Of a stretch of DNA of 64,000 nt, positions 23,655 to 30,929 are shown piece after piece; the first letter of the stretch is position 1; every line of letters starts with the position of its first letter. The notes under the pieces were generated by a model that ran no database searches, had not been told where the DNA came from, and saw nothing but the letters and a program-made list of their open reading frames with translations. Position numbers and translations under genes: made by a program. The stretch comes from Clostridia bacterium. GTDB lineage: Bacteria > Bacillota > Clostridia > Oscillospirales > CAG-272. Location of the stretch: assembly GCA_017462385.1 (NCBI GenBank), contig JAFTRE010000030.1:1-64000 (forward strand). The letters run 5' to 3'.

Positions 23655-24305
23655 TTATGCCAGCAGATAGTCGGTGAGCTGTTGGACGCTGTCAACTATA
23701 TGTCCCGCGCCGTTTGCTTCAAACTCGGCATGCGAGCCGTAGCCGTATGTGACGCCGACCGAGAAAACACCTACCTCCGCCGCGCCGAGCGTGTCGTGCT
23801 TGCGGTCACCTACCATGACCACCCGAGCCTTTTGGGTGACATTCATGCATTCGAGGGCGTAGAGTATGACCTCGGCTTTTTTGTTGCGGCGGGAGTCCAG
23901 CTCACTGCCTGCGACAAAGTCGAAATATTTTGCAATATCAAAGTGTTCGAGTATGCGGCGGGCGAAGACCTCGGGCTTGGAGGTGGCGAGTGCTACCGTT
24001 GCACCAGACTCTCGAAGCTGTCCGAGCATTTCGGGGATGCTGTCATACAGCGTATTTTCGAATATTCCGCGGTCTGCGAAATATTCGCGGTAATACTTTA
24101 CGGCCAGCTCGGCGCGCTCTCGGTCAAGCCCCGCCAGCGTCATAAACGAATCTATGAGCGGGGGACCTATATACGGCTCCAGCTCGGCGCGCGGGGGCGG
24201 TGTTTGACCCAGCTTTCGCAGTGCGTAAGCGACCGAATTGGTGATGCCGTCGCCGGGGTCGGTGAGTGTGCCGTCGAGGTCGAAAAGAATGATATCGTGC
24301 TTCAT
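23655..24305 (-). CDS. HAD phosphatase, paralogue of the 21768-22421 gene
   Basis: The protein has 216 aa with HAD motifs LFDLDGTLTDPGDG (nucleophile), LATSKP, KKAEV and MVGDRKHD. Large parts are near-identical to the 217-aa protein encoded about 1.2 kb away (IGPPL/IGPPI, SFMT, AKYFDF, GVTYGYG, AGHIVD). First gene of the HAD-tcdA-rnhA-HAD operon, with AAAGGA seven bases upstream. Substrate unknown. Duplication within one operon suggests diverged substrate specificity. Confidence 0.9.
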   Translation of the reverse strand: MKHDIILFDLDGTLTDPGDGITNSVAYALRKLGQTPPPRAELEPYIGPPLIDSFMTLAGLDRERAELAVKYYREYFADRGIFENTLYDSIPEMLGQLRESGATVALATSKPEVFARRILEHFDIAKYFDFVAGSELDSRRNKKAEVILYALECMNVTQKARVVMVGDRKHDTLGAAEVGVFSVGVTYGYGSHAEFEANGAGHIVDSVQQLTDYLLA

Positions 24306-24344
24306 TTTTGATCCTTTGTGTTGCATGATAAAGCTATTTTCTTT

Positions 24345-24373
24345 AGTATACAATATTTTTCACCGAATTTCAA
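24345..24373 (-). promoter_or_regulatory. promoter of the HAD-tcdA-rnhA-HAD operon
   Basis: Minus strand: TTGAAA (24368-24373), 17 bp, TATACT (24345-24350). Confidence 0.75.
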
Positions 24374-24414
24374 GTCCGGCGGCAAAAGTGGATGAAAAAA
24401 TATGCAAAAGGCAA

Positions 24415-24445
24415 AACAACAGCACCGACGCGCGGTGCTGTTGTT
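24415..24445 (-). terminator. terminator after hepT
   Basis: AACAACAGCACC (24415-24426) pairs with GGTGCTGTTGTT (24434-24445); on the minus strand it is followed by a T run. Its core 24421-24439 is identical to 25192-25210. Confidence 0.85.
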
Positions 24446-24775
24446 TTACAGTAATTTTAATAATTGTGTATTAAGCTCCGGCAAATCGGCGCTTACGATA
24501 TCCCATATCAAAACAAGATTGACGCCTTCGTAATCATGTACTATTCTGTTGCGCAGACCGTACAAGAGTTGCCAAGGAACAGATGGATTTTGATTTTGAA
24601 AATCACGGTCAAGCTTATTTGCAAGCTCACCTATCTGGCTCAGGTTAAAAACACAAGCCTCAACGAGCATGGAGTTTATTATGAAATCATCGTATGAAAT
24701 ACCGTGAGTGTATTGAAGTATTTTTGAAGTGTGCTTTGCAATCTTTTCAATTATCGTTTTCTCTTTATCTTTCAT
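24446..24775 (-). CDS. hepT: HepT-like RNase toxin
   Basis: The protein has 109 aa, an all-helical HEPN protein (DUF86). The RNase signature R-x4-6-H-x-Y is present as RNRIVHDY near residue 76-83, and the N-terminal helices (KIAKHTSKILQYTHG) fit the family. With its MntA partner it forms a type VII toxin-antitoxin pair in which the antitoxin adds AMP to the toxin's HxY tyrosine. The start overlaps the mntA end by 11 bp. More AT-rich than the flanking housekeeping genes. Confidence 0.92.
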   Translation of the reverse strand: MKDKEKTIIEKIAKHTSKILQYTHGISYDDFIINSMLVEACVFNLSQIGELANKLDRDFQNQNPSVPWQLLYGLRNRIVHDYEGVNLVLIWDIVSADLPELNTQLLKLL

Positions 24776-25067
24776 AAATTACGATCCCGTCTTTGTTTAT
24801 TTCGGAAAATATCTTGGAATTCGGAATGATATGTGTTTCGTCAAAAACGTCAACGTCTTTGTCAAGGGCACCTCTTACGGCTTCTATAAGTCCCACAAAC
24901 TGCAAGCCGCGCAGCCCACTGTCAAGAAGCAGGTCAATGTCGCTGTGTTCTGTTGCGCGACCTTTAACATAGGAGCCGAAAAGCACGGCTTTCTTGATGT
25001 TGTAAGCTGAAAACACGGGGTAAAGCGTTTTTCGAATGTCATCTATAGTGTAGATTTTGTCGCACAT
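24765..25067 (-). CDS. mntA: MntA-like nucleotidyltransferase antitoxin
   Basis: The protein has 100 aa, a minimal nucleotidyltransferase: GSYVKGRATEHSDIDLLLD fits G-S-x10-D-x-D, and a third carboxylate is likely in DKDVDVFDE. The start at 25067 lies seven bases after AAAGGAG; the ATG at 25073 is too close, and a longer frame to 25181 crosses the promoter. It should AMPylate and silence HepT. The operon runs antitoxin first, then toxin. Confidence 0.92.
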   Translation of the reverse strand: MCDKIYTIDDIRKTLYPVFSAYNIKKAVLFGSYVKGRATEHSDIDLLLDSGLRGLQFVGLIEAVRGALDKDVDVFDETHIIPNSKIFSEINKDGIVIYER

Positions 25068-25104
25068 GATCATGCTCCTTTCGGTGATGTTTGGTTCTGT
25101 ATCA

Positions 25105-25133
25105 ATTATATCAAAATACTTACCAAAATTCAA
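25105..25133 (-). promoter_or_regulatory. promoter of mntA-hepT
   Basis: Minus strand: TTGAAT (25128-25133), 17 bp, TATAAT (25105-25110). Confidence 0.75.
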
Positions 25134-25186
25134 TATGTTTTTATAAATTTTCGCTTTAGATGAGGTGCTCAAAAAATCCATCTAAA

Positions 25187-25216
25187 ACAAAAGCACCGAC
25201 GCGCGGTGCTGTTATT
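25187..25216 (-). terminator. terminator after the XRE gene, copy of the 24421 hairpin
   Basis: AGCACCGACGCGCGGTGCT (25192-25210) forms a hairpin; the minus-strand side continues TTTTGTTTTA. It overlaps nothing coding and matches the hepT terminator core exactly over 19 bases. Confidence 0.8.
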
Positions 25217-25418
25217 TTTTGTCGGTCAAGCCGAGAATGTAGTCGGCGGAGACGGCGTAGTATTCGCAGAGGGTGATCAGGTGACGTATGGGCAGCTCAT
25301 TTGCTCCGCGCTCGTAGCGGGCGTACATTGTTTGTGATGTGCCGAGAATATCGGCTATCTGCTGTTGGGTCTTGTCGCTGTCCTCTCGCAGATCGCGTAT
25401 CCTCTTGACATATTTCAC
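25212..25418 (-). CDS. XRE-family helix-turn-helix regulator
   Basis: The protein has 68 aa, essentially a single Cro/C1-type HTH domain (IRDLREDSDKTQQQIADILG, TSQTMYARYERGANELP, LCEYYAVSADYILGLTD). The start is GTG at 25418 with GAGGTGA seven bases upstream; there is no ATG at the right place. It has its own promoter and terminator and is not adjacent to a toxin in the same operon. Probably a small DNA-binding repressor. Confidence 0.92.
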   Translation of the reverse strand: MKYVKRIRDLREDSDKTQQQIADILGTSQTMYARYERGANELPIRHLITLCEYYAVSADYILGLTDKK

Positions 25419-25447
25419 AAAAAATCACCTCGCTTTTGGTTGGATAT

Positions 25448-25476
25448 ATTATACATCAAGCGAGAGATTTTTTCAA
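25448..25476 (-). promoter_or_regulatory. promoter of the XRE gene
   Basis: Minus strand: TTGAAA (25471-25476), 17 bp, TATAAT (25448-25453). Confidence 0.8.
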
Positions 25477-25491
25477 CAGGTAAAATGGTTT

Positions 25492-25863
25492 TTAAGATAT
25501 TTTATTTTGAGTATTGCCGTCAGTATGGCTATATGTGTGGCTTATTGTATCGCAACTCTGTTTTATGGATGATGATTCGGATGCCGTGGGAATACCAAAT
25601 TTGTGGCTTGATAAGCGATAACATAAATCTCTTTGATAATCCGTCATTTTATTGATGTTTACGATTAATTGACCAAATCCATATAAAATTAATGCATGGA
25701 TACACGATAACACGCAACCTAATATTAAAACAGTTAATGCTATAATGGTTTTGATATTAGAAAAAATAAGAATGAGTCCGACTATTATTGAGCTAATGAC
25801 TCCTAACCAAGCCAACAATTCAGCACAGATCTTGATTGTTGTTCCTATATGTCGATCAAACAT
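25492..25863 (-). CDS. small AT-rich membrane protein downstream of a structured RNA
   Basis: The protein has 123 aa with two adjacent hydrophobic segments (about 10-35 and 39-65, ICAELLAWLGVISSIIVGLIL and TIIALTVLILGCVLSCIHALIL region), a short linker, then a hydrophilic Ser/His-rich C-terminal tail (about 75-123). The start at 25863 lies nine bases after GGGAG; a longer frame runs into the upstream terminator hairpin. The gene directly follows a promoter-RNA-terminator unit on the same strand, so its expression needs read-through or RNA-dependent control. No family recognised. The two-TM-plus-tail shape could fit a toxin, effector or sensor, but this is speculation. Confidence 0.6.
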   Translation of the reverse strand: MFDRHIGTTIKICAELLAWLGVISSIIVGLILIFSNIKTIIALTVLILGCVLSCIHALILYGFGQLIVNINKMTDYQRDLCYRLSSHKFGIPTASESSSIKQSCDTISHTYSHTDGNTQNKIS

Positions 25864-25881
25864 AGTGAATACTCCCAAAGT

Positions 25882-25914
25882 AAAAAAAGTGTGTGCAATC
25901 GAAATTGCACACAC
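25882..25914 (-). terminator. intrinsic terminator of the candidate RNA
   Basis: Minus strand: GTGTGTGCAAT, TTCG loop, ATTGCACACAC, then TTTTTTT. Perfect 11-bp stem; textbook terminator placed 19 bp before the next gene's start. Confidence 0.9.
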
Positions 25915-26055
25915 CGAAAAATGCTCAACTTCGATTTGTTACCACACAAAACTCTCGCACTCCACACAGAAATGCGAAATTAGAAGTCAGCACTTTTACC
26001 GAATAAAAGTACCCACTTCTGTGTGGAAATATGCGATTGCGGAGTTTTATGTGGT
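25882..26055 (-). ncRNA. candidate structured RNA of about 174 nt with own promoter and terminator
   Basis: On the minus strand the predicted transcription start falls at 26055, the first base of a long folded structure. ACCACATAAAACTC (26055-26042) pairs over 14 bp with 25954-25941. CCACACAGAA (26026-26017... complement side) pairs over 10 bp with 25962-25971. An apical hairpin is formed by 26010-26004 and 25998-25992. The transcript ends at an 11-bp stem with TTCG loop (25914-25889) and seven T (25888-25882). No open frame. It could be a new regulatory RNA, a 5' leader attenuator for the 25492-25863 membrane gene, or a MITE-like inverted repeat that happens to carry signals. Confidence 0.6.
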
Positions 26056-26061
26056 GAGCTT

Positions 26062-26090
26062 ATTATAGCACGATTTTTTCGTTTTGTAAA
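26062..26090 (-). promoter_or_regulatory. promoter of the candidate RNA / membrane gene
   Basis: Minus strand: TTTACA (26085-26090), 17 bp, TATAAT (26062-26067). Start of transcription is expected at about 26055. Confidence 0.8.
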
Positions 26091-26161
26091 GTTTTTCGGT
26101 AAAAATATAGTCTAATATTTATTTATCATTGAAAAATCTTTCTTTCCAGCGCAAACTTTTC

Positions 26162-26190
26162 TTTACAAACGGGCAAGATTAGTGTATACT
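26162..26190 (+). promoter_or_regulatory. promoter of the nudF-GDPD-murQ operon
   Basis: TTTACA (26162-26167), 17 bp, TATACT (26185-26190). Confidence 0.75.
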
Positions 26191-26224
26191 TATTACATAA
26201 TTAAATTTTGGAGTGCTTTCAAAT

Positions 26225-26803
26225 ATGCAAAACGAAAATCTGACAGAAAAACGTGTCTCGGGCGAGCTTATATACGACGGCAAGGTCGTCCACCTGTGGC
26301 GCGATGAGATCGAGCTGCCCGACGGAAGACCGAGTGTCCGCGAGGTAGTTCGCCATGTGGGAGCTGTTGCGGTGCTGCCGCTGACTGAGAACGGCGAGGT
26401 ACTGTGCGTGCGTCAATACCGCTATCCCTTTGCCGAGGTATTGTTGGAGATACCCGCCGGCAAGCTGGATAGCCCCGACGAGAACATCGTCGAGGCGGCG
26501 CGCCGAGAGCTTCGTGAGGAGACGGGAGCTGTCGGTGGCGAGCTGATACCGCTGGGGACGCTTTACCCGTCGGTCGCCATTTTTGACGAAAAAATACACA
26601 TGTTTGCGGCGGTCGGATTTGAGCTCGGCGAGACGGATCGCGATGAAGATGAGTTCATGGAAGTGGAGCGGATACCGCTGTCGGAGCTCGTTGATATGGT
26701 CATGGCGGGCGAGATAAGAGACGCCAAAACACAGACGGCGGTGCTCAAGGTTGCACGGCTGGTTGAACGCTCAAAAATAAAAATCGATGGGGTAAAACAA
26801 TGA
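26225..26803 (+). CDS. nudF: ADP-ribose pyrophosphatase (Nudix)
   Basis: The protein has 192 aa. The Nudix box GKLDSPDENIVEAARRELREETGA matches the G-x5-E-x7-R-E-U-x-E-E-x-G-U scheme (about 80-103), and the preceding VLPLTENGEVLCVRQYR and EIPAG are typical of ADP-ribose diphosphatases. It cleaves ADP-ribose to AMP and ribose-5-phosphate. The start at 26225 is preceded by GGAG 11 bases upstream. The GDPD gene overlaps by 4 bp (ATGA). Confidence 0.92.
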   Translation: MQNENLTEKRVSGELIYDGKVVHLWRDEIELPDGRPSVREVVRHVGAVAVLPLTENGEVLCVRQYRYPFAEVLLEIPAGKLDSPDENIVEAARRELREETGAVGGELIPLGTLYPSVAIFDEKIHMFAAVGFELGETDRDEDEFMEVERIPLSELVDMVMAGEIRDAKTQTAVLKVARLVERSKIKIDGVKQ

Positions 26804-27621
26804 TAATTGCTTTAGTTGTGATCTTGATTTTGGCAGCAGCTCTGGTCGTGACCTATCTTATACTTTCCGCGCCCAACAGTAAAAACAAACGCGCGGGTGT
26901 TGAAAATTTGCGTGTTCACTATGCCCATCGCGGGCTGTGGGGCGACGATATTCCCGAAAATTCCATCCCCGCTTTTGCCCGTGCGGCAGAGTGTAAATAC
27001 GGTATCGAGCTGGACGTTCAGCTCTCATCCGACGGCGACGTTGTTGTGTTTCACGACTATAATCTTTCACGCATGTGCGGCGAGGACACAAAGGTGTCGG
27101 AGCTGCGCGGTGCCGAGCTTTCGTGGCGCAGACTTGGCGGAACTAAGCACACACTGCCGCTGCTTGAGGATGTGCTCGCTGTTATTAAGGGACGCGTCCC
27201 TGTTCTTATCGAGCTTAAGGGTGAGACGTCGGACACTGCGCTTTGTGAGGCGGTGGCGCACATCATTCAGTATTACGACGGCAAGGTGTGCGTGCAGTCG
27301 TTCAATCCGTATCTGCTTGGTTGGTTCAAAAAGCATCAGCCGCGACTGGCGCGCGGAATGCTTTACACTGACTTCATGAAGCACGGAACGTCGGATAAGA
27401 AGAAAAATATTTTGCTGACTTATATGGTGGCTAACTTTATTTCGCGTCCCGATTTTATATCTGCGGACATGACCTGCCTTGACACATTTCCCGTCAAGCT
27501 GATGACGGGTTTGCACAAACTGCCGGTGTTCGTCTGGACTGTAAGAGATGCAGATACCTTTGCCCGCATGCGCTCCGCAAGATATTGCTGCATTTTCGAG
27601 GGCTTCAAGCCGGAGCTTTAA
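26800..27621 (+). CDS. membrane-anchored glycerophosphodiester phosphodiesterase
   Basis: The protein has 273 aa. An N-terminal TM helix (about 2-24) precedes a GDPD barrel with YAHRGLWGDDIPENSIPAF, GIELDVQLSSDGDVVVFHD and PVFVWTVRD. This third GDPD of the window is the only one with a membrane anchor, so its active domain may face outward or lie at the membrane surface. It overlaps nudF by 4 bp and is followed by murQ after 9 bp. Confidence 0.92.
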   Translation: MIIALVVILILAAALVVTYLILSAPNSKNKRAGVENLRVHYAHRGLWGDDIPENSIPAFARAAECKYGIELDVQLSSDGDVVVFHDYNLSRMCGEDTKVSELRGAELSWRRLGGTKHTLPLLEDVLAVIKGRVPVLIELKGETSDTALCEAVAHIIQYYDGKVCVQSFNPYLLGWFKKHQPRLARGMLYTDFMKHGTSDKKKNILLTYMVANFISRPDFISADMTCLDTFPVKLMTGLHKLPVFVWTVRDADTFARMRSARYCCIFEGFKPEL

Positions 27622-27630
27622 GAGGGAAAT

Positions 27631-28455
27631 ATGCGTGATGATTACGATAAACTGAGGACGGAGGGGAGAAATCCCAACAGCCTCGATATTGATAAAATGT
27701 CGACTCTTGACATGATGAGAGTCATGAATGAGGAGGACCGCGGAGTTGCCGAGGCAGTTGGGACACAGCTGACGCAGATCGCCGAGACGGTCGATATAAT
27801 TTCGGACGCGCTCCGCGCGGGCGGTCACTTGATTTATGTCGGTGCGGGTACGTCGGGAAGGCTCGGCGTGGTAGACGCATCGGAATGCCCGCCCACCTTT
27901 GGGGTGGACTATGACCTTGTTCGCGGTATTATAGCGGGCGGCGAGCATGCCATGTTTCGTGCCGCCGAGGGCTTTGAGGACAGCGAGGCTAAGGGCGCGG
28001 AGGCTATTGACGCGGGCGGCGTCAAGTGCGGCGATGTGGTGGTCGGACTTTCTGCCGCGGGACGCGCACCGTTTGTGCTTGGCGCGCTTAAACGCGCCGC
28101 CGAGATAGGCGCGGTGCCGCTGGGCATCACCTGCAATCCCGACTCGCTCATGGCACCGCTTTGCCGCATCACGATCGCGCCATATGTGGGCCCCGAGGTC
28201 ATTTCGGGCTCGACACGGCTTAAGGCGGGGACGGCGCAAAAGCTGGTGCTCAATATGCTGTCAACGGGGACTATGATAAAACTGGGGCTGGTGCGCAGTA
28301 ATCTTATGGTCAATGTCCGTCCGACGAATGAAAAGCTGATAGAGCGGGCGACCCGCATCATCATGCAGCTCGGCAATGTGCCTCGCGAACGCGCGGCAGA
28401 GCTGTTGGCGAAGCATGGCGGCGTTGTCGGCGCGTTGGATGAGCTTGGAGTGTAA
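27631..28455 (+). CDS. murQ: N-acetylmuramic acid 6-phosphate etherase
   Basis: The protein has 274 aa, an SIS-domain lyase that splits MurNAc-6-phosphate into GlcNAc-6-phosphate and D-lactate in wall recycling. Signatures: TEGRNPNSLDIDKMST at the N-terminus, YVGAGTSGRLGVVDASECPPTFG (substrate loop and catalytic Glu), SAAGRAPFVLGAL and NMLSTGTMIKLG. It is about 25 aa shorter than most MurQ because the C-terminal helical tail is reduced. Last gene of the nudF operon, ending at a strong hairpin. Confidence 0.95.
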   Translation: MRDDYDKLRTEGRNPNSLDIDKMSTLDMMRVMNEEDRGVAEAVGTQLTQIAETVDIISDALRAGGHLIYVGAGTSGRLGVVDASECPPTFGVDYDLVRGIIAGGEHAMFRAAEGFEDSEAKGAEAIDAGGVKCGDVVVGLSAAGRAPFVLGALKRAAEIGAVPLGITCNPDSLMAPLCRITIAPYVGPEVISGSTRLKAGTAQKLVLNMLSTGTMIKLGLVRSNLMVNVRPTNEKLIERATRIIMQLGNVPRERAAELLAKHGGVVGALDELGV

Positions 28456-28468
28456 AAACAAACATAAC

Positions 28469-28494
28469 GCCGCCGTCGGTTAGCCGACGGCGGC
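28469..28494. terminator. terminator between murQ and dapA
   Basis: GCCGCCGTCGG (28469-28479), TTAG loop, CCGACGGCGGC (28484-28494). The T-rich side (GTTATGTTTGTTTTTA) is on the minus strand, so it mainly ends dapA. Confidence 0.88.
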
Positions 28495-28498
28495 ACAG

Positions 28499-29374
28499 TT
28501 ATTTTAGGGTTTCTACAGTCTCCATTATTTTTTTCAATTCCGCGGGCTTTAATGGGCACAGCGGCAATCTGAACTCGTCGGTGCACATTCCCCGCGCCGC
28601 CATAACGCTTTTTACGGGTACGGGATTGACGTATGAGAACAGTGCTTTGACGACGGGCATCAATTCACATTGTATCGCTGTCGCGTCGGAGAGTCGTCCT
28701 TCGTCATATGCGCGGCACAGCGCGACGACGCGCTCGGGGAATATGTTTGACACAACCGATATGACGCCCTCGCCACCCAGCGAGAGCAAGGGGAGTATCA
28801 TGTCGTCATTGCCCGAATACAGCGCGAGGCTGTCGCCGCACAGTGCTGCTATCTCGGCGCAGGAGGCAATGTTGCCCGATGCTTCCTTGACGGCGACGAT
28901 ACGCTCGTGCTTTGCAAGCTCGGCGCACATGGCGGGAGTAAGATTGAAGCCTGTACGTGTGGGGACGTTGTAAAGCATGAGAGGCAGGGGTGTGGCATCG
29001 GCAATGGCGAAATAGTGCGCGATGATGCCATCGGCTGTTGCTTTGTTATAATACGGCGTGACGGCGAGAAGCGCCGACGCGCCCGAGTCATGCGCTGACT
29101 TTGCCAGTGCGACGGCGTGCGAGGTGCAGTTTGAGCCACAGCCGGCTATGACGGGCAGTGAGGTGCGGGAGGCGGCGTAACCGACAAGAGAAGCGTGTTC
29201 GGAGTATGTAAGCGTTGGGGCTTCGCCCGTCGTGCCCGCAACTACAAGCGCCGAAACACCGCCCGCCTCCTGCTGCTCGATAATGTGACCGAGCGCACGA
29301 AGATCTATTTTACCGTCGCGAAACGGCGTGATAAGAGCTGTCGCCGTCCCACGAAAAACAGTGTTTTTTTTCAT
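28499..29374 (-). CDS. dapA: 4-hydroxy-tetrahydrodipicolinate synthase
   Basis: The protein has 291 aa, a TIM-barrel lyase that condenses pyruvate with aspartate semialdehyde (lysine and meso-DAP synthesis). GTATALITPF at the N-terminus, GTTGEAPTL (Thr pair), Tyr135 in LYNVPTRTG and the Schiff-base Lys163 in VAVKEASGN are in place. AAAGGA lies 11 bases before the start. Monocistronic. It implies a DAP-type cell wall or lysine pathway. Confidence 0.96.
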   Translation of the reverse strand: MKKNTVFRGTATALITPFRDGKIDLRALGHIIEQQEAGGVSALVVAGTTGEAPTLTYSEHASLVGYAASRTSLPVIAGCGSNCTSHAVALAKSAHDSGASALLAVTPYYNKATADGIIAHYFAIADATPLPLMLYNVPTRTGFNLTPAMCAELAKHERIVAVKEASGNIASCAEIAALCGDSLALYSGNDDMILPLLSLGGEGVISVVSNIFPERVVALCRAYDEGRLSDATAIQCELMPVVKALFSYVNPVPVKSVMAARGMCTDEFRLPLCPLKPAELKKIMETVETLK

Positions 29375-29429
29375 TGTGTCGATATCCTTTCCTGTGATGA
29401 CACATAGTTTGGTGCGGCATAAATGATAC

Positions 29430-29458
29430 TTGCAATTTAGTGCTTGATGTAGTATAAT
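29430..29458 (+). promoter_or_regulatory. promoter of queA
   Basis: TTGCAA (29430-29435), 17 bp, TATAAT (29453-29458). Confidence 0.75.
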
Positions 29459-29500
29459 TAAATAATACCGCTACTATATTTTATTCGCGAGAGGCGGCGA

Positions 29501-30628
29501 ATGACCGCGCAATATGGCGTGGAGAAGGGAAATACCCCGTTTTTTATGAGTGAAAATGTAATTATAAACCAAAAAGCCACAACAGACTTGTTGCGCTCCG
29601 ATTTTTATTATGATCTGCCCGAGGAACTGATAGCACAGCATCCCGCCGCAGAGCGTGACGGCTCTCGTCTGCTTGTTATCGACCGCAAGAGCGGTGAGTT
29701 GACTCACCGTCATTTTCGTGATATTATCGAATATCTCAACCCAGGAGACACGCTGGTTGTCAACGATTCAAAGGTCATACCCGCACGTCTTTACGGGCAT
29801 GTTGAGGGCAGGGACGAGGCGTGTGTCGAGCTTCTGTTGCTTCGCACACGCGGACTTGACGCATGGGAGTGCCTTGTCAAGCCGGGAAAGCGGGCACGAG
29901 TTGGTATGCGCGTCGTATTCGGCGAGGGTAAGCTGACGGGTACCGTCCGCGAGCTTGTCGAGGAGGGCAACCGCATAATCGAGTTTGAATATGACAAGGA
30001 CAAGTATTCAAATATTTATGAGATATTGCATGAGATAGGCTTGATGCCCCTGCCGCCCTACATTACGGCGCAACAGCAGGATAACAGTCGCTATCAGACC
30101 GTATATGCCAGAGAGGAAGGCTCGGCGGCGGCACCTACGGCGGGTCTGCATTTTACGTCAGAGCTGCTCGAGCGCATCAAGGCAAAGGGAGTCGAGGTGG
30201 TTCCCGTTATGTTGCATGTCGGGCTTGGCACATTCCGTCCCGTTAAGGAGGACAGAGTCGACGCCCACATCATGCACACCGAGTTTATTTCGGTCAGCGA
30301 GACTGCCGCCGAGACCATCAACCGCCGCCGTGCAGCGGGCGGACGCATAATTTGCGTAGGGACGACGTCCTGCAGAACGCTGGAAAGCGTGACGGATGAG
30401 AACGGCGTTGTTCACGCGATGTCGGGCGATACGGGAATATTCATTTACCCGGGGTATAAGTTCCGCGCCACCGACGCGCTGATAACCAATTTCCACCTGC
30501 CCGAGTCTACGTTGCTGATGCTTGTGTCGGCGCTGTGGGACAGAGAAAAGATGCTCGCCGCATACAGGACTGCCGTGAAAGAGAAGTATAGGTTTTTCAG
30601 CTTTGGGGACGCCTGCTACATTTACTAA
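29501..30628 (+). CDS. queA: S-adenosylmethionine:tRNA ribosyltransferase-isomerase
   Basis: The protein has up to 375 aa and transfers and isomerises the ribose of SAM onto preQ1-tRNA to give epoxyqueuosine. Motifs: FYYDLPEELIAQHP, SRLLVIDRKSG, GDTLVVNDSKVIPARL, AAPTAGLHFT, HVGLGTFRPV and YPGYKFRATDALITNFHLP. Start choice is open: ATG 29501 has AGAGG six bases upstream and gives a 30-odd-residue extension over typical QueA; ATG 29546 gives a closer family length but its site is too far away. Both lie after the promoter. Confidence 0.95.
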   Translation: MTAQYGVEKGNTPFFMSENVIINQKATTDLLRSDFYYDLPEELIAQHPAAERDGSRLLVIDRKSGELTHRHFRDIIEYLNPGDTLVVNDSKVIPARLYGHVEGRDEACVELLLLRTRGLDAWECLVKPGKRARVGMRVVFGEGKLTGTVRELVEEGNRIIEFEYDKDKYSNIYEILHEIGLMPLPPYITAQQQDNSRYQTVYAREEGSAAAPTAGLHFTSELLERIKAKGVEVVPVMLHVGLGTFRPVKEDRVDAHIMHTEFISVSETAAETINRRRAAGGRIICVGTTSCRTLESVTDENGVVHAMSGDTGIFIYPGYKFRATDALITNFHLPESTLLMLVSALWDREKMLAAYRTAVKEKYRFFSFGDACYIY

Positions 30629-30860
30629 ATTTTATATGATATATCGCATATAAATTATGCAAAATTACCAATCGGTAAAATCGCATAACCAATCGGTAAT
30701 CGATTTAACCCATAAAATTAGTTGATTTTCTTCGTCATAATGAACAATTTTATCGCGAAATGATGGTTTACCAGTCTTTTATATCATAAGTTTTTGATGG
30801 CAAAGTGTACGGGATATAAGAAACGGCATAAATTATTTTTTGAAAAATCACGAAACCCTA
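30629..30860. other. gene-free gap before higBA with TTACCAATCGGTAA copies
   Basis: AT-rich. Two direct copies of the ACCAATCGGTAA motif (30667-30678 and 30688-30699) match the stems of the terminators behind higA (31576-31613) and yafQ (32305-32340). On the minus strand 37 codons are open (about 30774-30664, ending ITDWLCDFTDW) but with no start codon or ribosome site; this may be a gene remnant. Otherwise I see nothing. Confidence 0.5.
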
Positions 30861-30913
30861 TTGACAAAATGGGATAAATCCCATATAATATAAGTAAGGG
30901 ATAAATCCCATAT
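30861..30913 (+). promoter_or_regulatory. higBA promoter with two copies of a GGGATAAATCCC operator
   Basis: TTGACA (30861-30866), 17 bp, TATAAT (30884-30889). The palindrome GGGATAAATCCC occupies the spacer (30871-30882) and recurs just after the expected start (30898-30909), both followed by ATAT. This fits autorepression by the HigA HTH protein. Confidence 0.85.
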
Positions 30914-30929
30914 TTTTGGGAGACACTAT

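Noticed and set aside
25892..25914. Upstream extension of the 123-aa membrane protein to residue MCAISIAHTFF
   Set aside because: It would place coding sequence through the terminator hairpin and U tract; the ATG at 25863 has GGGAG at good distance.
30664..30774. Minus-strand fragment ending ITDWLCDFTDW as a small gene
   Set aside because: No start codon, no ribosome site and a stop just upstream; the repeated Trp-Asp pattern follows from the ACCAATCGG repeats.
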